Positions 10,897 to 21,870 are shown, numbered from the stretch's first letter. The stretch: 64,000 bases of DNA from Rhynchopus sp. YZ270_cl-10 (GCA_964035575.1 OZ037887.1:434001-498000), one strand, 5' to 3'. Notes: generated by a model not told the origin, from the letters alone. Numbers and translations: made by a program.

Positions 10897-11721
10897 TGTG
10901 CACGATGAACACCATCACGAATTCTCATGAGGGGAAATGAGCGTAAAATGCGTGAAAAAGTGTATTGTCTTTTAAGGTTTTTCTTCTTTGGTGACTACGC
11001 GCAGAAACCACCTGATTTTTTGATGGAGTTTTGGTGGAATTTAACCACTAAACTCTACCATATTTCAAATGAGGTGGAGAAAAGCTTAGATTCATTCTGC
11101 AAATACTTCTTCAGTTTGTTGTATCAACTCCCAAACCCAACAATTCTAATTATGTTTTTTTTTTAAATAAAAAACTGTCATTCACTCTTTTTGGGTTGTC
11201 TCCCTCAAATGTTCTTTTTGTGTGTTTTTGCATTACGCATCTTCACGTCTCCACCCAGTCGCCCCTCTCCCTCTCTCTCTCCCTCTCTCCCCCTCTCTCT
11301 GCCCCATTATCTCAATTAAGATGACTATTCTCTTTCCTCTTGGAGGTGTTAACCTATCTGCCAACACAAAAAAAATTTCTCCTCAAGAATTTTTTTTTAA
11401 AGAGTAGCGCAAACCCTGAAGTATGGATACCGAGCCGCCAAGGCCACGTCCATTTCTTGTTTAGCGTAGATTTGTCATGGACCATTTTTTCCCCTCTTTC
11501 CATTTAAAAAAATATTGGATGGATCTTGCATAGTACGTCCTTGTGCTTCCTCTCTGTTTGATTGGGCAGCATATGAACCTAATTTCTTTCCATTTTCATC
11601 CAAATAAACGCGGGCGATCACAGCGGGTGGGCCAGTGCATTTGTTTCATTTTTTGCCTTCATTTTTTTTTGGCGGAGGGGGTTTTCCTCTTCACGGCCAA
11701 GGTACTCAGTGGGAGCGTATT

Positions 11722-12338
11722 CAGGGGTTAAGTTAGGGCGGGTTTCTGGGTTTTCAAAACCCGGTTTTCGGGTTTTCGGGTTTTTCAAAAAAAAAAAAAA
11801 AAAATGGAATCTGAAAAAAAAAAAAAAAAAATCCAAATTTTTGGGTGGTGTAGGCTGGGAAGGTGGGGTAGGGGTGGGCGGAGCCCCTCCCACCCCACCC
11901 TCTAAGGAAAAAAATCCTCCCGACCCAAACAAACCCCCCGTCAGAACTGGGAATTATTCATATGAAGAGGCAACAGGGATCTCTGGCGAACTTCGGGTTC
12001 AGTACTAGTGTTGCGAGAGTGCGGGTGAGGCAGGACGTGGGAACTGAGGTCGGTGAGGGGTACACCAGTCCTGTTCTTCAAATTTATGCTCCAAAATTGT
12101 TAGGACAAATCCAAAAACCCCCCAGGGTCCCCCACTTTTTGGTGGGATTTTTGAACTTTGCCCCAAAAATTGCGAAAAAAAAATTTCGCTCGCTACGCTC
12201 GCGGAGGTGCACCTTAAAAATTTTCCCGCTCGCTGCGCTCGCGGAGGGAATGGGTTATTTTTCGCAAAATCCAGAAAACCCGAAAAAACCCAGAAAACCC
12301 GACTCAGCGAGAAAAAAAAAAAGCTAACTTAACCCCTG
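11722..12338. mobile_element. CAGGGG-end DNA transposon, copy 2 (617 bp)
   Basis: Intact copy with ends CAGGGGTTAAGTTAG and its inverse CTAACTTAACCCCTG. The 7-bp duplication GCGTATT lies at 11715-11721 and 12339-12345. Long A tracts and G/C-rich patches match copy 1 at 6790. No coding capacity is seen. The uninterrupted right end here proves where the nested element entered copy 1. Confidence 0.9.
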
Positions 12339-12638
12339 GCGTATTGCAGCAATAATAAAAAAAATATCCCCACAGAATATTTATTACACACTTTACAACA
12401 CAACTCCTCTCTTCTCTTTTATCCTCACAACTTCTTTGTTGGCGGTACAGAAGATTGGAAATATCTGTGTTTTGATACTCATCAATTTTTTTTAAAAGGT
12501 AACTAAACATGAGAGCCTTAGGTTCATTTCATAAAAAAAAAGAAGCAAAAAAAAAATGGCTGCCGGAAAAGTTCGGTGGTGTGGGGGTGTCTTCCGTTTG
12601 TATCGTCCTTTACCAACCCTCATACCCCTCCCTCCTTA

Positions 12639-12769
12639 ATGGTGGCAGTATTGTGATGGGAGCCCATTGGAATACGCAAAATACATCAAAAAATACATCA
12701 CGTGTATTGTGATGTATTTTGATGTATTTTGCGTATTCCAATGGGCTCCCATCACAATACTGCCACCAT
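12639..12769. mobile_element. Palindromic MITE with TA target (copy 1)
   Basis: The whole 131-bp unit is one near-perfect inverted repeat, starting ATGGTGGCAGTATTGTGATG and ending in its complement. Both sides carry TA (12637-12638 and 12770-12771), as expected for Tc1/mariner-type insertion. A second copy is at 22996-23133. It is too short to encode protein. Confidence 0.85.
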
Positions 12770-12890
12770 TACCCCTTCCCCCCGTCCACTTCAGATATCA
12801 TTCTGTGTGGATCTTCAGTAGGTTCATAAAAAAGTAAAAACCGAAAAAAACTGTACCAGGCATATTGCTAAGTGCCGTTTTCGCCGTTTC

Positions 12891-12950
12891 GCGTGGAGAT
12901 TGCACAACTGTGGCAACACAATCGAGGCAACTACAATGTGAGTCTTACTA
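12891..12950 (+). repeat. R3 short dispersed repeat
   Basis: Contains GTGGAGATTGCACAACTGTG and CGAGGCAACTACA, as in the copies near 14617, 21449 and 55553. This copy diverges after CAACTACA. Confidence 0.6.
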
Positions 12951-12997
12951 TTGCGGGTCGAATTATAGGTGGATGTCTGTGTACACCAATTGTCAAT

Positions 12998-13050
12998 AGT
13001 GGAGTTCATCCTCGGGGGTGTCTACACTGATACAACCAAGTTTTCAAAAA
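12998..13050 (+). repeat. R4 short dispersed repeat
   Basis: Reads GTGGAGTTCATCCTCGGG, then GTGTCTACACTGATACAACC and AAGTTTTCAAAA. Family members recur at 3810, 22658, 35141, 42684, 54183 and 55848. Confidence 0.7.
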
Positions 13051-14204
13051 TAGTCTTTTCCTTTGAAATTTATTAGCCTTTAGGCGACTTTGTGCAGAAC
13101 CCATCCTCAGATAGGGTGATGGTCGATACTGCAGTAATAATAAATGGTTTTGTATACCATACCATAGGCGTTCTTGCCCTTAGTATGTACATTTTTTGTT
13201 AACGATGACTAAGCAGCGGGAGGGGGCTTCGAAGCATCTTACCAAAAAAAAAAAAAAATTCTTTTCAATATGTTTGTGAGTGAACCCAGAACAGTGTGCT
13301 TGTGATACTTTCGTTCTTTTCTTTTATAATCCTTTATTCCTCTCCTTTCCCCCTCCCCAGTCTTTCTAATTAACATCTGATTGGCAGTGAAGAGTCGGGT
13401 TTCATTTGTTATACGCGTCCCTTCCCCGTCAATAAGTCTGTACTCACAACTACCACTGGAGTGCAGTGTTTTTGTTTTGTTTTTTGTTTTTGGAAACACA
13501 CGTGGTCATCTTTCGGTATTAATATCTAATTCATTTTGTGCAGAACGGAAGGGATACTGCACGTAGGAGGCTTAGATTCATCAGACAAAATCTTCTTTGT
13601 TTTTTTTGGTGCCTTGTGACTGTGGAATGTATCGTTTTTTTTTGAACGTCCTTGTGTGCTTTCTAGTCTTTGATTGGAAAGATAATGAAATTAGTTTTAG
13701 TGTCTTCCGTTGATGGTGTTGATAGGAGAGATGACAGAGTACAAACCACAAAGAAACACATTTACCCAGGCAATGCGAGGGTGAATCTTTATGACTTTAT
13801 TTTGTGGTCTCCTCCCCTCAACTACCCCATGTTAGCGTGACTAAGCATGAGGCTGAGGTCCATCTCATTTTTTTTTTTCTCTTTTTTGTTGGGAACGCAG
13901 CGCAGGTCCCTGCGTTTTGAACTTCCCCCCATTCCGCCACAGCGATGATACGGGGCAGGGATGTCTGGGATGTGACAGTTATTTCTTTACCTTCTATGAC
14001 ATTCCCTGGCACGTTCCCTGTCAAAAAAAAAAAAAACCCCCCCGACACTGAGCAGTAGACATGGGGTGGCGCAAATGTACTTTTTTTTTATTCTTTTTTG
14101 ACCCCATACAGTAGTATTGTGAGATGCCATTCACCTTCGAGTCTGTTTTTTTTATATTCTTTCTTTTTCGAATTTTCGACCCCCCACAATTTTATTTTCA
14201 AAGG

Positions 14205-14249
14205 CGAAGATGGACTCAAGCACTGCGCGGCTTGGGTCCATCTTCGCCT
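14205..14249. repeat. Perfect-stem hairpin related to R1
   Basis: Arms GGCGAAGATGGACTCAAGC and GCTTGGGTCCATCTTCGCC enclose a short loop (ACTGCGCG). The inner part resembles the R1 stem. The longer pairing makes this the strongest small hairpin in the region. Confidence 0.7.
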
Positions 14250-14616
14250 GATTCTCTTATTCATAAGATGTGTATGTGTGCACGAGAGCGCCAATTTGGC
14301 ATATTTTTTTTCTCCTGCAGCAAAGCCAAAATATTTTATTATGTTTTTGGCTGACAGTGGTTAGTCTGCAGCTGTGGTTTTTTTGTGTGTCAGCTTTACC
14401 CCCCTCTCTCGAGGCACGTTCATCTTGCGCATTTTCTTTTCTTTGTTCAAGATATTTTGACACACACAAAAAAAAGCAGCAACAGCAACGGCTGTATCGT
14501 TTACAGTACTACAAATTGGTGTCCAAATAAATTTGACGGATTTGAAGATTTTTTTTTTTGAAATTTGGTCGCCTTTTTTTGGACTCCAAACCATTTGGGT
14601 ACTGTATTCTAAATTT

Positions 14617-14685
14617 GACAGTGGAGCTTGCCACCAAGTGGCAACTACACTATTTCCAACAATTTTTCAAATTTATCAAGAAGCA
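14617..14685 (+). repeat. R3 short dispersed repeat
   Basis: GACAGTGGAGCTTGCCACCA, then GTGGCAACTACACTATTTCC and AACAATTTTTCAAA; matches the copies at 21449 and 55553. Confidence 0.65.
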
Positions 14686-14963
14686 TTATTCTCGCTCGTC
14701 ATGAGTCTCGCACCCAACAAGGGCCATGCACTCTGCACATAGGCCAGGTATCCTTCCTCCGAAACAGTGTGTTCTTTTTGTGCATTCATCTGGGGCTGGC
14801 GTAGTCAGTGGGTCAGTCGGAGGAGCCCTCATCAAAATACCTTCCAAGTTCTTCAGCACCCTCATAGTTTGTTGAAAGATATGTGAGTGAGACAAACTCA
14901 TCTTTCAATGTTTTTTCTTTGTTTTTTTTTGCCCCCCTCCCCGCTCTCCCGTTTATTTACGTA

Positions 14964-15010
14964 CAGTCGCGAGAGGGCTGTTGTATTTCAAAGCCATTTT
15001 TTGTATATTT
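14964..15010 (+). repeat. R2 short dispersed repeat, 3' part
   Basis: Has the R2 motif: a CGCGAGAGGGCT core, then TTGTATTTCAAAG and a T-rich tail. The 5' half of the family seen at 51117 and 58618 is missing. Confidence 0.6.
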
Positions 15011-15073
15011 TTTTAAAAATATATTGTCGTGACACTACTGACAGTAGTGCTTGGTTTCGCAGGTTCGTTCTTG

Positions 15074-15122
15074 AGGTGACTAAGCATGAGAGGCTTAGGG
15101 TCATCTTATAAACCTTTCTTTT
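15074..15122 (+). repeat. R1 hairpin repeat
   Basis: Near-consensus copy: GTGACTAAGC, ATGAGAG loop, GCTTAGGGTCA, then TCTTATAAACCTTTCTTTT. A second degraded start (GGTGACCAAGCAGCGAG) follows at 15138. Confidence 0.75.
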
Positions 15123-15747
15123 TTTTTTCTTTCTTCAGGTGACCAAGCAGCGAGGGTGGGGTTCGGTTCGCTTGGTTTTTTCTTCTTCTTTTTCCCACCC
15201 CTTTTTTTTTTCCTTTTCTTTTACATGATTGTGTACAGCGAAGTGCATTTTTTTTTTTGTCTCAAGGTTTTCTCGTTTCCATCCTTTTCTTTTTTCTTCC
15301 GTTTCGTTCTGGTTTGTGCTCTTTTTGACAGATATTTGTGCATATGCATTTGCAGATCGCATCCATCTCTCAAACAAAAAGCTTTGTTTTACTTTGTGTC
15401 GATTAGTCAAAAAGCCCTATTCGTGTGGCGTGTGTGGTGTGTTGCACGATATTATATTCCTCTTGAGAGGAAATACATGGAGGGACTGTGAAGGGGGTGT
15501 GGCCCTCTCGCTTAACGCGTTGTGCACAGCAAAGCATGTCTGAACATCAAAAAAAAAAAAAAGGATGGGGAGCATCTGTTAGCATTATTTCAATTTCAAT
15601 GTGCAGTGGGTCGTATTCCTGATGTAGAAAATGTGACGCCCCGACAGCATACCCCAAGACACTTTTTTATTCAGGGTTACGTTCTGCAAGAATTGCCTTC
15701 TCTAGGCATCCACACCACAAGGCACACCTCAGGGACAAGAAGAAACG

Positions 15748-17166
15748 ATGCAGCGTGTGGTCGCATATGTGTCGGCCCTGGCGGCAGTGGGGTTGTGTGT
15801 TGAAGGTGTGCAGCCTGCACCGAGGCTGCGTGTCGTGAACTTTGAGACGGATGTGGGGGCTGTGCCCGAGGACTCCTCCCTGGACGCAGCGTGGAAGAAC
15901 GGCCGTCTCATGAACGCGACGCTTGCAAACCTCTCTGGCACAGCGCACAGTGGGTCGGTGCTGCTCATCCCTGCGGGGAAGCAGTTCTACTTGATGGGTG
16001 GCATCCGTGCTGCTGGGCTTGTCAACTTCACCTTGGACATTCAAGGGAAGATCACGATGAACGACGACATCAAGCAGTGGCCTCGTGTCTCCAACAAGAA
16101 GGTGCTTGCTGCTTTCCACTTCACGAACATGACGACGTTCACTGTGACAGGAGGCTTCACGGAGACGGGAAGACGTGCACAGCAGGCGACGTGGCTTGAC
16201 GCGTCGTACACACCACCTGCATACGACTGGGAGGGGAAGAACGGTGTGCTTGACGGCCAGGGCCACGAGTGGTGGGGCATCCCTCTTATTGGCTATGCAG
16301 AGCGCCAGGAGAACAGACCGCGTCTGCTGGAGATCGACCACGCGACAGACGTCTTGGTGACAGGTGTTTACTTCAGAAACTCTGGCTACTGGACGTTCCT
16401 TGTGAGCCACACCTCTCGTGTTGAGGTGGCGGACTCTCTCATCACTGCAATGCGTTCGGACCGTGAGTGGATGAAGCGCCACACAGGCATCGACCTCACT
16501 GCCTTCAACACCGACGGCTTCGACTTCGAGGACACAGACGATGGGTACGTACACGACGTTGAGGTGTACAACCAGGACGACTCGATCTGCATCAAGGACA
16601 ACACCAAGAACTTTCTTATTGAACGCTCGTCTGTGAGCGGCACGGGGCTTGTCATTGGTTCTATTGGGAACAGCTATTCTTTGAACATCACGTTCCGGGA
16701 CTGCGTTGCTCGCGAGACGGACCGTGCGCTGTACACAAAGTTCCGTGCTGATGGGGGCAACAACAGCCTGATCGAGGACATCACCTTTGAGAACATTGAT
16801 GTGCGGGGTGTGCCGCAGTTTCCGATTTGGATTGGGCCTGCACAGCAGGCCGACTCTGTGGAGGCGTGCTCGCCACACCCATGCTCGCTATGCTGGCCCG
16901 AGGTGCCCGGCGCTGTATGCAGCGACACATACACAGGCAGGTACAACCGCATCACAATCCGCAACGTGAACATCACCGACCACAAGCACTCCCCTGGTGT
17001 CATCATTGGTGGAAAGGACTTCATCACGAACCTCACGATGGAGAACGTCAACGTCGACTGCGAAGAAGACAAGCTCGGCCCCTGGTACCTCCGTGCCATC
17101 TATAAATGCGAGCACATCAAGGGCCTCACTCTCAAGAACGTTTCACCCGAGCCAAAATGCGAGTAA
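15748..17166 (+). CDS. Secreted GH28 family pectinase-type glycoside hydrolase, copy 1
   Basis: A 472-residue parallel beta-helix enzyme of glycoside hydrolase family 28, expected to hydrolyse pectic polymers outside the cell. Signal peptide in residues 1-20. The three catalytic aspartates are present: Asp256 in NTDGFDF and Asp277-Asp278 in NQDDSIC. The usual Gly-His-Gly motif reads GTG at 298-300, so the histidine is replaced, and the RIK motif reads TKF. A cysteine-rich HPCSLCWP insert follows IWIGPAQQ. The ATG is preceded by TTCTCTAG and CTCAG acceptor-like sites. The copy at 19357 shares near-identical blocks, including about 40 bp upstream of the start. Exact substrate (polygalacturonan or rhamnogalacturonan) is uncertain. 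Confidence 0.92.
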   Translation: MQRVVAYVSALAAVGLCVEGVQPAPRLRVVNFETDVGAVPEDSSLDAAWKNGRLMNATLANLSGTAHSGSVLLIPAGKQFYLMGGIRAAGLVNFTLDIQGKITMNDDIKQWPRVSNKKVLAAFHFTNMTTFTVTGGFTETGRRAQQATWLDASYTPPAYDWEGKNGVLDGQGHEWWGIPLIGYAERQENRPRLLEIDHATDVLVTGVYFRNSGYWTFLVSHTSRVEVADSLITAMRSDREWMKRHTGIDLTAFNTDGFDFEDTDDGYVHDVEVYNQDDSICIKDNTKNFLIERSSVSGTGLVIGSIGNSYSLNITFRDCVARETDRALYTKFRADGGNNSLIEDITFENIDVRGVPQFPIWIGPAQQADSVEACSPHPCSLCWPEVPGAVCSDTYTGRYNRITIRNVNITDHKHSPGVIIGGKDFITNLTMENVNVDCEEDKLGPWYLRAIYKCEHIKGLTLKNVSPEPKCE

Positions 17167-19356
17167 ATCTAGTAACCTTGGGAAGAGAGGGTTCTTGAAG
17201 GGCTTGTTACGGAAGGAGACAGAATTAGGCACCCTGTATTGTCTCCCCCGATGATTAGGGGAGCGAGTGATTGTGTGCAGGGTAGCAGGAATGAGGTGGG
17301 TTTTTTTAAAATTATTTTTTTGATTCAACCCACAGAAACGGTGTCTTAGTCGTCCGCTTGGTTGTCTGGGTGAGGTGAGGCGTTTTTGCACTTATTCACC
17401 TTCTCTTTGTGTCATCTCGTGTGGAATCTTGTATATTTTTTTATGTTTTTCTCCTCCCAGTACGGTACTGTCTTATTGGAAATATGAAAGAGTTGAGGGG
17501 CCAACTGTGTAGCGTTAGTATACAAAAAAGGAGGCCTCCCTCTCCCCACAACATATTTTACTCACCAAAGAACAGTATTTGCATGAGGTTCCTGTGTGTT
17601 GGTGTAGGGTGGTTGCCTCGGATTCAAACGGCACCTTGTCTCCTTCCCCGTCTCCCTCTCTCCCCTCTCTCCACTTACAACGATGCGGTCTTTGTGTGTC
17701 TAAAAGGCGTAGGTTGTCTTCTCCTGTAAGACTAATGCAAAAAAAAAAACCCCCCTCATGGAGAAAGAACAACCTAGTGCTCTTCACACCCAATGCATCT
17801 GTTGCCATATTGTTTGTGTTTTGTTATGTAGCATGTGTATTTTTTGGGGTGGCGATATGGGGTGTAAAAAACCAACCCTTTCGCATACATGATTCGCACA
17901 AAAAAAGAAAATGCATCTGTGCACCCCAAGAAATGCAATGTGGTCATTGTGTATTTCAAAAAAAAAAGGTGGTCGTTTTTGTACTCAGGCATTAAAAGGA
18001 GTGTGCTAATACTGAACGTATCAGTCAAGGCCTGTCCTTATAGACGTAGATGTCAAAGCGGCTGCCAAAAAAAGGTTTTTTTTTTCTCTTCTTCCCCAAC
18101 TTTTTGAGAACCGGTGCCTGCGCCCACAGAGGCGTTTGTGCACTTCCAGCTTCTGTTTTCTCCCCTCATACTACAGTATCATGATTTGCACGTACAAAAA
18201 AGCTGTCCTCCCATTTTTTTTTATCTTCTTTCCCCCATCCTACCTAAAAAGAGCTGCTGTTTAAAAAGCCTGGTGTGTTGGTGTTGATGTGGGGGGTAGA
18301 TCAATTACCGGGGTTTTGGTCATTCCCTTCACTGAAGTTGATTCAAAAAAGGGAGGGGTGATGTGCGCTGGCTGTAGTATAGGCTCTAGCAGAGGACTGA
18401 AGTATTATGCGGTTGGGCGTGGATGAGGGTGGGGGGGGGGCTTAGGGAAGGAGTGCTCTAGGTGTAGGTGGGAGTGAGAGTTGATGGAACCCCCCCTCTG
18501 TGCAGCCTTTGGGATGGAGAGTGCAGCATCACACCTGTGTGTTGCGTGCCGATACCACCACCATGTTGCCAGAGGTGTTGGCTTCGCACAGTGCTGAAAG
18601 GACACCTGCCACCTCGTCCTGTATGAGACAAGGCAAGGGTGGGGAGTGTGAACGGTTGTGGCATGAGGTGTGTGGTGCTGTGGAGCTTTTGAGAGGAGTG
18701 GAGCGTGCGTCGTTGCCAGATGCTTGCGATGTGTCTGTGCATGCAGCTCTGTCTCCTGGGTGGGTAAGAGCGATGTGAGGTGAGGTGAGGTGAGGTGAGC
18801 GTTCTGGGTGTGGAGAGGGGTGCAGGACAACCGACAACCAAGCCATGTGTGCAACGACGCCACGATGTTGTGCTGTGTGCGCGACTTTGGGTGCAGTGCG
18901 GTGGGGAGGGCACTTTGTGGCGCAGTGTGGGTGGGGTTCTTTGGGGAGGGTGGGGGCAGTCGTGAGGCAGCGTTCCTCTTGTGGTGGCACTTCGTGGGGG
19001 TCTGATGCAAAAGGGGATCTGGACGAACCGAGGGGAAGGACGGGTGCAGCTCTGTCTCCTGGGTGGGTGAGAGTGATGTGATGTGAGGTGAGGTGAGCGT
19101 TTTGGGTGTGGAGAGGAGTGGAGAGGAGTGGAGGGGATGGTGCAACCTAGCCATATGTGCAACGACGCCACGATGGTATGTGCTGTGTGCGCAACCTTGG
19201 GTGCAGTGCGGTGGGGAGGGCAGTGTGGGGTGGGGTTCTTAGGGGAGGTGGGGGCAGTCGTGAGGCAGCGTTCCTCTTGTGGTGGCACCTTTCTGTGTGC
19301 ATGTGTGATGTACGACAGCACACCACAAAGACACACCTCAGGGACAAGAAGAAACG
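17167..19356. other. Spacer between GH28 copies with tandem duplication
   Basis: From 17167 to 18400 I see only T/A-rich sequence and a weak R5-like piece near 18110-18160. From 18400 the strand is G-rich and holds a duplicated block of about 250-300 bp. Antisense frames of up to 323 codons here arise because the TCACC-type repeats and GC-rich sequence lack stops; they are not supported as genes. Confidence 0.6.
18745..19291 (+). repeat. Tandem duplication upstream of second GH28 gene
   Basis: The block starting GCAGCTCTGTCTCCTGGGTG at about 18750 recurs from about 19050, with shared GAGGTGAGGTGAGCG tracts, AACGACGCCACGATG, and GGCAGTCGTGAGGCAGCGTT. The copies differ by small indels and by the number of GAGGT units. 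Confidence 0.75.
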
Positions 19357-20796
19357 ATGCAGCGTGTGGTCGCATATGTGTCGGCCCTGGCGGCAGTGGG
19401 GTTGTGTGTTGAAGGTGTGCAGCCTGCACCGAGGCTGCGTGTCGTGAACTTTGAGACGGATGTGGGGGCTGTGCCCGAGGACTCCTCCCTGGACGCAGCG
19501 TGGAAGAACGGACGTCTCATGAACGCGACGCTTGCAAACCTCTCTGGCACAGCGCACAGTGGGTCGGTGCTGCTCATCCCAGCGGGGAAGCAGTTCTACT
19601 TGATGGGTGGCATCCGTGCTGCTGGGCTTGTCAACTTCACCTTGGACATTCAAGGGAAGATCACGATGAGCGACGACATCAAGCAGTGGCCTCGTGTCTC
19701 CGACAAGAAGGTGCTTGCGTCGTTCCACTTCGACAACTGCACCACCCTCACGATTGCTGGAGGCTTCACAGAGACGAAGACACGCTCACAGCAGGCGACG
19801 TGGCTTGACGCGTCGTACACACCACCTGCATACGACTGGGAGGGGAAGAACGGTGTGCTTGACGGCCAGGGCCACGAGTGGTGGGGCATCCCTCTTATTG
19901 GCTATGCAGAGCGCCAGGAGAACAGACCGCGTCTGCTGGAGATCGACCACGCGACAGACGTCTTGGTGACGGGTGTTTACTTCAGAAACTCTGGCTACTG
20001 GACGTTCCTTGTGAGCCACACCTCTCGTGTTGAGGTGGCGGACTCTCTCATCACTGCAATGCGTTCGGACCGTGAGTGGATGAAGCGCCACACAGGCATC
20101 GACCTCACTGCCTTCAACACCGACGGCTTCGACTTCTCTGACAGCGACGACATCTACGTGCACAACAGCGACATTTGGAACCAGGATGACTCTGTCTGCC
20201 TCAAGGACAACACAAAGAACGTTCTGGTCGAACGCGTCTCCGCAAGCGGCTTGGGGCTGACGATTGGTTCTATTGGGAACAGCTATTCTTTGAACGTGAC
20301 GTTCCGGGACTGCATTATGCGCGACACTGATAAGGGGGTTTACATGAAGTTCCGGGGTGGCGGTGATAATGCACTGATCCAGGACATCACATACGAGAAC
20401 ATTATTATCAGTGGTGTGAATGGGTGGCCGATTTGGATTGGGCCTGCACAGCAGAGCGACAGTGTGGAGATCTGTGCGCCACACCCATGCTCGCTGTGCT
20501 GGCCTCAGGACCCTTTTGCGAAGTGCAGTGAGACCTACAGTGGGCAGTACAGCCGTATTGCGCTTCGCAACATCACCATCACCGACAGCAAGACGGCCTC
20601 CCCTGGTGTCATCATCGGCGACCACACGAAGCGCATCACGAACCTCACCATGGAGAACGTTCAGATGAAGAAGAAGGCCACCCAAGCGAACGGTGCGGCC
20701 AACCTCGGGGCCTGGTGGGACGAAGACCAATACTTCTGCGAGAACACAAACCTTGATCTCAAAGGTGCCAACTCCCCGGTGCCTAAATGTACGTAG
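19357..20796 (+). CDS. Secreted GH28 family pectinase-type glycoside hydrolase, copy 2
   Basis: A 479-residue paralogue of the gene at 15748. Signal peptide and residues 1-115, and about 150-260, are almost identical to copy 1 down to the nucleotide level, while residues 117-150 and everything after 260 differ clearly. Catalytic Asp256, Asp277 and Asp278 are kept. The GHG motif is GLG here (residue 299 is Leu), and the RIK position reads MKF. The HPCSLCWP insert is kept. The C-terminus is longer and Lys-rich (MKKKATQANG). The blockwise pattern suggests gene conversion after an older duplication. The changed active-site motif in both copies suggests a substrate or subfamily shift shared by both. 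Confidence 0.92.
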   Translation: MQRVVAYVSALAAVGLCVEGVQPAPRLRVVNFETDVGAVPEDSSLDAAWKNGRLMNATLANLSGTAHSGSVLLIPAGKQFYLMGGIRAAGLVNFTLDIQGKITMSDDIKQWPRVSDKKVLASFHFDNCTTLTIAGGFTETKTRSQQATWLDASYTPPAYDWEGKNGVLDGQGHEWWGIPLIGYAERQENRPRLLEIDHATDVLVTGVYFRNSGYWTFLVSHTSRVEVADSLITAMRSDREWMKRHTGIDLTAFNTDGFDFSDSDDIYVHNSDIWNQDDSVCLKDNTKNVLVERVSASGLGLTIGSIGNSYSLNVTFRDCIMRDTDKGVYMKFRGGGDNALIQDITYENIIISGVNGWPIWIGPAQQSDSVEICAPHPCSLCWPQDPFAKCSETYSGQYSRIALRNITITDSKTASPGVIIGDHTKRITNLTMENVQMKKKATQANGAANLGAWWDEDQYFCENTNLDLKGANSPVPKCT

Positions 20797-21448
20797 AGCA
20801 TGAAACGAGGGAAAAAAATAGTGTCGAATAGGGGTTAAACAATTGTAACTGTGAATGAACAAACCCTTTTTTGGGGTGACGAAGATTCATCTCAGGTGTA
20901 GGTGACGTTATTAAATTCACGTTTTTTTTGTTTTTTTTTTTTTTTTTGTAAAACTTCCCATTCATGTGTTTCGCAAGATGTGTGGCATATTTCGTACGTC
21001 TTTTGTTTAGGTATACTGTCACGAGAGGGCTTTTGTATGTCAGTCAAACTGTATTATTAGGTAACTCTATTGTTTACGAGGTCATCTTAATCATTTTTTG
21101 GTGATTGAGCACATGAAAGCAGTTGGTATAATCCAAGTATCATCTCACCAACTGCTCTTCTCCCTCTCCTTTTTGTTTTTGTTGCTTTGCGCACAACCAC
21201 CCCACTCTAGTGGATTGCTCTTTTCCTCCTCCCTCCCTCCCCCTCCCCTCTTCCTCCCCAACTCTGTTTCGAGACGTAGCACATTAGCCCCTATCATCTT
21301 TGTTGCACTGCCACCAAGAAGAAGAGGTAACAATAGGTCTTAGGATGGTCTGTTTCTTTTGAAATCCACCAGTCTTCGGGCGACCTTTTGTGTACAGACC
21401 CTGGGAGAGGGGGGTGGTTGTCGACACCACAAAAGAAAATATTTTATG

Positions 21449-21510
21449 GACAGTGAAGCTTGCACATATGTGGCAACTACACTATTCCAACAATTTTTCA
21501 AAAAAAAAAG
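21449..21510 (+). repeat. R3 short dispersed repeat
   Basis: GACAGTGAAGCTTGCACATA, then TGTGGCAACTACACTATTCC and AACAATTTTTCAAA. An upstream 21353-21415 piece also matches 13060-13130, so R3 may be one module of a longer repeat. Confidence 0.6.
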
Positions 21511-21700
21511 GGGGAAAAAAATGTTGCTATTTATTGTTGCACAAAGTGGAGATTTGTTCTATAGATGTGTGCGTACGTGAGGCACCGTCTTTCACGTTCT
21601 CCTCTCCTTTGCTTTCTGTACTGTTCTCCTGAATTGAAAGTTTAGGATGTGAAGAAAGGACGTCAGGTTGTCTTCGCGGCACCTACCTTGTCTTTGCGTT

Positions 21701-21870
21701 CACGGCGGCCAGTTTGATGTGGGAGAGCGTCAAAAGTGGACGAAAATATTGGTTGAGAATTGCTCTCCCGCTTGAGCGTCTGGGAGAGCATACGCTCCCA
21801 TACGCTCCCAGACGCTCTCCGAAAAAAAAACGTCAAATTTTTGACGCACCCACTCAAACTGGCCACCGTG
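21701..21870. mobile_element. Short TIR element (MITE-like)
   Basis: Inverted ends CACGGCGGCCAGTTTGA and CACGGTGGCCAGTTTGA with internal GAGAGCGT / ACGCTCTC inverted motifs. Length 170 bp. No clear target duplication could be assigned, so the exact limits are uncertain. Confidence 0.6.

Larger units (their letters stand above)
5876..15747. other. Long gene-free region dominated by mobile elements
   Basis: Almost 10 kb with no supported host gene. It contains two copies of the CAGGGG element (6790-8282 and 11722-12338), a hAT-like element nested in the first copy, a CATAC element at 8699-9785, a palindromic MITE at 12639-12769, and scattered R1, R2, R3 and R4 repeats. Open frames here are T- or A-rich low-complexity translations. 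Between 5876 and 6780, and between 9790 and 10840, I see nothing beyond homopolymer runs and weak matches to the short repeats. Confidence 0.6.

Noticed and set aside
18405-19429. Antisense frames of 249 and 323 codons between the GH28 genes
   Set aside because: They come from G-rich tandem duplicated sequence lacking stops; no domain, no start context, and duplicated blocks appear in shifted frames.
15667-20862. Long antisense frames over the two GH28 genes (403 and 358 codons)
   Set aside because: Shadows of GC-rich coding sequence on the other strand, Arg/His/Val-rich with no protein-like motifs.
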